DNA of 60,000 nucleotides from Bugula neritina. Lineage: Eukaryota; Bryozoa; Gymnolaemata; Cheilostomatida; Bugulidae. This document shows, piece by piece, positions 56,786 through 60,000 of the stretch. Under the pieces are notes generated by a model, which was given only the letters and a program-made list of their open reading frames with translations, was not told the origin of the DNA and did no database searches. The stretch's first letter is position 1. Each line of letters starts with the position of its first letter. The DNA lies in the NCBI GenBank assembly GCA_964035545.1, contig OZ037773.1:250001-310000 (forward strand), read 5' to 3'. The position numbers were made by a program, and so were the translations under genes.

Positions 56786-57681
56786 TGTGAGCCTCGAGTG
56801 TTTAAAGGCTTCTGTCCCTTAGGGCAGTGCCTTCTCACATGTCCTGGCATCCCGCACTCCCAGCAAGTGGGCATAGGGGGGCGGACAGGGTCGTCCCGCG
56901 AGCGGGGAGCCCGCCTGTCCGTCTGGTTGCGCTGCAACTCCGTCACCGTAGCCTGCAGGCCTTTCATCATGCTCATCAGCATGTTGAGCTGCGTCTGCTC
57001 AGGCGACGGGGTAGCTGCTGCTGCCACTTGTGGGGTTGGGGGTACCTCTTCTGCATCTCCGGCCACCTGGCGAGCTGCGTAGTTCGCCCTCCGTGGCTCT
57101 TCCACCTGGAAGTAGGCCTTCCCCATCTCTAGTGCTTCGTCCAGGCTCTTGACTTTTGCGGCTAGCCAGTACCGCTTGAGGTCCGGGTGGTTCACACTCC
57201 GGAAGAACGCGTTAAAAACGAGGCGCTTCCGATCGTCGCCAGTGGCGTGACCGAAAGCAGCCTGAGCCAGGCGCTCTACCTCGTTAGCGTGATCTTCCAG
57301 AGATGTCCTTCGGTCTCTCCTCATCACTTGTAGCTGGTCTGACGCCTCTTCCGTGGTCAACCCGAACCGGGCCCTAAGAGCCCGCATGATGTGGGCTTCG
57401 CCGGGTCCCAGTGCGAAGTTCCTGGCCCGGCCTGTCAGACAGGCCCGGAGTTGGAGGACGCGCACCCGTACTGGCCATTCAGCGGTGGCGGCCACGTCCT
57501 CGAACTCCTTGATGAACTGTTCCACGTCTCCATCTCCTCCGAAAGTCGGGGGCTGGAGGCGATACCTGTCACCAGGTGCTGCCTGTCCTTGCCCCCGCAA
57601 TCCCTGGAGGGCTGTGACCAGCGCCTCAATAGTGAGGGCTGGTGGTGCTGCTGCCTCAGGGGCTGGGTCCCCTGGGGCCAT
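56782..57681 (-). CDS. gag: Gag of Gypsy element 2
   Basis: 299 codons from ATG 57681 to TGA 56784-56782. It contains the Gypsy capsid region (TFGGDGDVEQFIKEFEDV, ALRARFGLTTEEASDQL) and one CCHC zinc knuckle, CWECGMPGHVRRHC, near the C-terminus. It forms the particle and packages RNA. The end overlaps pol, with a TTTAAAC slippery heptamer six codons before the stop. Confidence 0.92.
   Translation of the reverse strand: MAPGDPAPEAAAPPALTIEALVTALQGLRGQGQAAPGDRYRLQPPTFGGDGDVEQFIKEFEDVAATAEWPVRVRVLQLRACLTGRARNFALGPGEAHIMRALRARFGLTTEEASDQLQVMRRDRRTSLEDHANEVERLAQAAFGHATGDDRKRLVFNAFFRSVNHPDLKRYWLAAKVKSLDEALEMGKAYFQVEEPRRANYAARQVAGDAEEVPPTPQVAAAATPSPEQTQLNMLMSMMKGLQATVTELQRNQTDRRAPRSRDDPVRPPMPTCWECGMPGHVRRHCPKGQKPLNTRGSQ
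56800..56806 (-). promoter_or_regulatory. -1 ribosomal frameshift site TTTAAAC (gag-pol)
   Basis: On the minus strand T TTA AAC is in the correct X XXY YYZ phase within gag (CCT TTA AAC), just upstream of the gag stop. Slipping back one base enters the pol frame, which is open from there onward. A GC-rich CGTGG/CCACG hairpin lies about 35 bases downstream. Confidence 0.85.
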
Positions 57682-57713
57682 CCTATTTCTCTTAGCAACT
57701 AGCTATTCGTAGA

Positions 57714-57731
57714 ATCCCACCGCTGCCACCA
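57714..57731 (-). other. Primer-binding site (tRNA-Leu) of Gypsy element 2
   Basis: Same TGGTGGCAGCGGTGGGAT as element 1, one base from the 5' LTR, complementary to a tRNA-Leu(AAG)-type 3' end with CCA. Confidence 0.85.
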
Positions 57732-57732
57732 A

Positions 57733-58124
57733 TGTGATAGTTTTGTGGATTGTGAATGAAACTAGTGCTGTTACATGCTTGTATGAGAAACAAGGCGAGA
57801 AATAAGGTAAAAGGTAGATAATCTTTATTGTAGTATAGTCCGAGTGAATCAATGGTCTTTATCCAGCGAGCTCCAGTAGTAGACTGAACTATACTGGAAC
57901 TCGCTGGCTTTTATATACATGCAGGACAAAGACATTCCTTTGTTTGCCGAGATCGGAGGCCCGAAATACCGAATATCGGTACTTCGGGAATCCGAAATGC
58001 CGAATCCGGCATTTCGGTACTTCGGTATTCCGATATGCCGAGAATCGGCATATCGGTGTTTCGGAGGACCGAAGTACCGATCTCGGTAACAAAGGACACA
58101 CACACACAACATAATTTTACCACA
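57733..58124 (-). repeat. 5' LTR of Gypsy element 2
   Basis: 392 bp, identical by eye to 50125-50516, with GTAT (58125-58128) as the target duplication on its right. Confidence 0.97.
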
Positions 58125-58421
58125 GTATGCCCAAAGTCATTACAATATTTTTTGTTTTTACTTGAGGAGTATTTCAAATATATCAACAATAGAGAAAGTG
58201 TGTAATGTGCATGCAGTTATGTAACCTGTTTTATAAATATTAATATAGTTGTGCTTTGTTCCTTTGTGTTCTAAATCTCTTTATCCTTGTTGTTTGTATA
58301 TATTGTCAGTTTTAGATATGTGTTCGTAGTGATCAGTTGTGCTTTCCAAATAAAGATATTTTAGTGAACTTTAAGTATAATACTATTACAAGCTATTTCG
58401 GCATTTATCAGTGGTAAAAAT
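58125..58421 (+). mobile_element. 5' LTR portion and leader of a third LTR retroelement
   Basis: Upstream of a gag start on the plus strand, TATAAATA (about 58232) and AATAAA (58349-58354) are spaced as in a U3-R-U5 unit. The outer LTR border is not visible, and element 2 ends exactly at its left side. The second LTR lies outside the window, so borders cannot be checked. Confidence 0.55.
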
Positions 58422-59165
58422 ATGGCAGTCAGGGTGTCGGATCTAGTGAAAAATTATGAGGACAGTTCAGTTAGTGGAGACTTTACTGAGTGGTGTGAGA
58501 AGCTGGAGCTAGTAGCAAAGTTGCAGAAAGTAGAAGATCTTGCATCGTTCCTGCCATTATTCTTGGCAGGTCCAGCATTTGCTGTGTATAAACAGTTTTC
58601 AGAGGATGTTAAATCAGACTTTCCAACGTTAAAGGCTGAGCTGATGACGTCATTTTGCGAGAGCAGTTACAGCGCTTATGATCAACTTAGATCAAGAAGT
58701 CTAAAAGAAGGTGAAGCTGTAGATGTCTATGTGGCTGACTTGAGAAGGCTAGTAACACTAATAGGTCAGAAAACTCCTGAGCCTTTATTGAAATGTGCAT
58801 TTATTGCTGGTTTGCCAGTGGATGTTGCTACACAAATAAAATCCTTAGAAGAATTGGTTGATAGAGCTAGAGTAATGTTATCAACAGCAACTGTAGACAC
58901 TTTGACACCCTGTGCTGTTGGTAGGAATGTTACTAGAAAGTGTTTTAAATGTTTTTCACCACACCATTCAGCTTGGAACTGTAACACTGAGAAAAGTCAA
59001 AATGGGAACATGAATGCTAATCGAAATGCCAATAATCATCAGCAGTACAGAAGATGGAGCGTTCAGTGCTATACCTGTCAGGCTTGGGGGCATATTAGTA
59101 GGAATTGCCCACAGGGAAACGGCGCTGGGGCAGTGTCAGCACCGGATGCTCACCCCAACAACTAA
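58422..59165 (+). CDS. gag: Gag of the third LTR retroelement
   Basis: 247 codons from ATG 58422 to TAA 59163-59165. It has a capsid-like helical region (LVKNYEDSSVSGDFTEWCEK, AYDQLRSRSLKEGEAVDVYV) and two CCHC knuckles, CFKCFSPHHSAWNC and CYTCQAWGHISRNC. It is AT-rich, unlike the two GC-rich Gypsy elements, and belongs to a different family. It shares a -1 junction with the pol frame that follows. Confidence 0.88.
   Translation: MAVRVSDLVKNYEDSSVSGDFTEWCEKLELVAKLQKVEDLASFLPLFLAGPAFAVYKQFSEDVKSDFPTLKAELMTSFCESSYSAYDQLRSRSLKEGEAVDVYVADLRRLVTLIGQKTPEPLLKCAFIAGLPVDVATQIKSLEELVDRARVMLSTATVDTLTPCAVGRNVTRKCFKCFSPHHSAWNCNTEKSQNGNMNANRNANNHQQYRRWSVQCYTCQAWGHISRNCPQGNGAGAVSAPDAHPNN
59114..59120 (+). 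promoter_or_regulatory. -1 ribosomal frameshift site GGGAAAC (gag-pol)
   Basis: G GGA AAC sits in the correct phase in gag (CAG GGA AAC), 14 codons before the gag stop. The -1 frame is open from here to the window end. An imperfect GGCGCTG...CAGCACC hairpin follows directly. Confidence 0.8.
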
Positions 59166-60000
59166 ATTGCAATTCGGTGCTACCACTAATAACTTTAAAT
59201 GTAAACAGTGTGAGCATAAAAGCACTAGTAGATAGTGGTTGTGAACAATCAGTAGTGTTAGAAAGATTTTGTAATCAAATAGGTGTTGCACCATGTGGTC
59301 CTGAACGGAGGATTTTAATGCTAAATGGACAAATAACTAAATGTAGGGGTGAAGCTCAATTAGCAGTGCAGGTTAGAAATCGTCGTCTCTCTGTAAAATG
59401 TTTAATAGCTCCAATGTTAGTAGGTGGTTGCTCTTTAATTTTGGGAATGGATGCTATTAGCAAATTAGGTGGTGTGACAATTACTAGAAATAAGCAAGTG
59501 ATGTTTCCTGCAGTTGAACCAACAACAGAAGTAGGTAAAGTTAGTGCTGTTAGTGTAGGCGTAGGAGTAGATAGATTTGATAAGACATTAACTAGTGATA
59601 GTAAAAGTGAACTTTTTGTTAGTGACATTGACTTTAATGCTAAATTTGATGGTAAAAAATGGACAGTGAGGTGGAAATGGGAAAATGGTGAGCCGATATT
59701 ACAGAATCAATGTGGTCAGTATGCTGTAAAAGACAAATTCAAACAGAGTTACCATGAGCAGATTCAGCAATGGATTAATGATGGATGGCTACAATTGTAT
59801 GACAATAAATTGCATGGTACAGTCACTGGAATTGTACCATTGATGGCTGCTGCCCAGCCAAATAAACCAACCCAGGTCCGACCTGTTATGGATTATAGTA
59901 GAGAACTCAACAAATACATCTACAGTAAGCCCAGTGGTGACACTGCCATTTGTCAGGATAAATTGAGGAAATGGAGGTTACTTGATGACAATGCCAGTTT
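59121..60000 (+). CDS. pol: Pol (protease, start of reverse transcriptase) of the third retroelement, runs off window
   Basis: Open in the -1 frame relative to gag, to the window edge. An aspartic protease (ALVDSGCEQSVV, LILGMDAI) precedes a spacer and the first reverse-transcriptase block (QVRPVMDYSRELNKYI, DKLRKWRLLDDNAS). This RT start is of the Ty3/Gypsy-like type common in invertebrate elements. A precise clade cannot be given from the fragment. No stop is seen in about 290 codons, so this copy could be intact. Confidence 0.85.

Larger units (their letters stand above)
50125..58124 (-). mobile_element. Gypsy element 2: 8.0-kb Ty3/Gypsy LTR retrotransposon, very recent insertion
   Basis: Two 392-bp LTRs read as identical by eye, flanked by a GTAT duplication (50121-50124 and 58125-58128). 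The minus strand carries a tRNA-Leu primer site, intact gag, a -1 frameshift site, and one uninterrupted pol frame that also contains the zinc-finger domain. It is GC-rich compared with the host. The only evident defect is a catalytic substitution in the reverse transcriptase. Confidence 0.97.

Noticed and set aside
51084-57712. Plus-strand and third-frame open frames opposite Gypsy element 2
   Set aside because: Shadows of the 1987-codon pol and of gag, caused by high GC content.

Overview
The window is nuclear DNA from an animal, almost certainly an invertebrate. Host genes have many short exons with GT-AG introns (one GC-AG) and AATAAA signals, and they encode animal protein families: galectin, CDIN1, a PAN/fucolectin-type secreted lectin, and the 5S rRNA gene factor TFIIIA. 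The host DNA is AT-rich. Lectin expansion and a tRNA-derived SINE with a GGAAAAGCATCC-like body fit a lophotrochozoan such as a mollusc, but the clade cannot be fixed from this sequence.

Layout. 229-1802 (+): 3' part of a galectin. 1803-5562: intergenic, with a well-formed hammerhead ribozyme (4226-4276) and a near-perfect 206-bp palindrome. 5563-15845 (+): a ten-exon CDIN1 nuclease gene. All splice phases agree and give a 576-residue protein, about twice the vertebrate length, because a pentapeptide-repeat stretch and a double-stranded-RNA-binding domain lie inside it. 16803-17981 (+): an intronless coding region of unknown function. 19129-27971 (+): a secreted PAN + fucolectin-like protein. 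28602-38499 (-): GTF3A (TFIIIA) in eight exons, with eight zinc fingers and an inserted linker.

The introns of these genes are filled with locus-specific tandem arrays with units of 3, 13, 18, 23, 26, 30, 42 and 45 bp. The largest, about 5.2 kb of a 26-bp unit, lies in the lectin gene. These arrays create very long open frames that are not genes.

From 38978 on, transposons dominate. Element 1 (38978-46019, minus strand) and element 2 (50125-58124, minus strand) are related full-length Ty3/Gypsy-type LTR elements. Both use a tRNA-Leu primer site and make 4-bp target duplications. Element 1 is broken by frameshifts and a stop codon. Element 2 has apparently identical LTRs, an intact gag, a textbook UUUAAAC frameshift site and an intact 1987-codon pol frame, but its reverse transcriptase reads YLND instead of YLDD. 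Both carry an extra zinc-finger protein, separate in element 1 and fused to pol in element 2. In element 2 it also has an acidic segment and a coiled coil, and its LTR promoter region holds a dense array of palindromic CCGA/TCGG half-sites. Together these suggest a self-encoded transcription regulator. A third, AT-rich LTR element (gag, then pol after a GGGAAAC frameshift site) starts at about 58129 and runs off the right edge. Between elements 1 and 2 lie a tRNA-derived SINE, a 343-bp MITE with 70-bp inverted repeats, and an LTR-like fragment.
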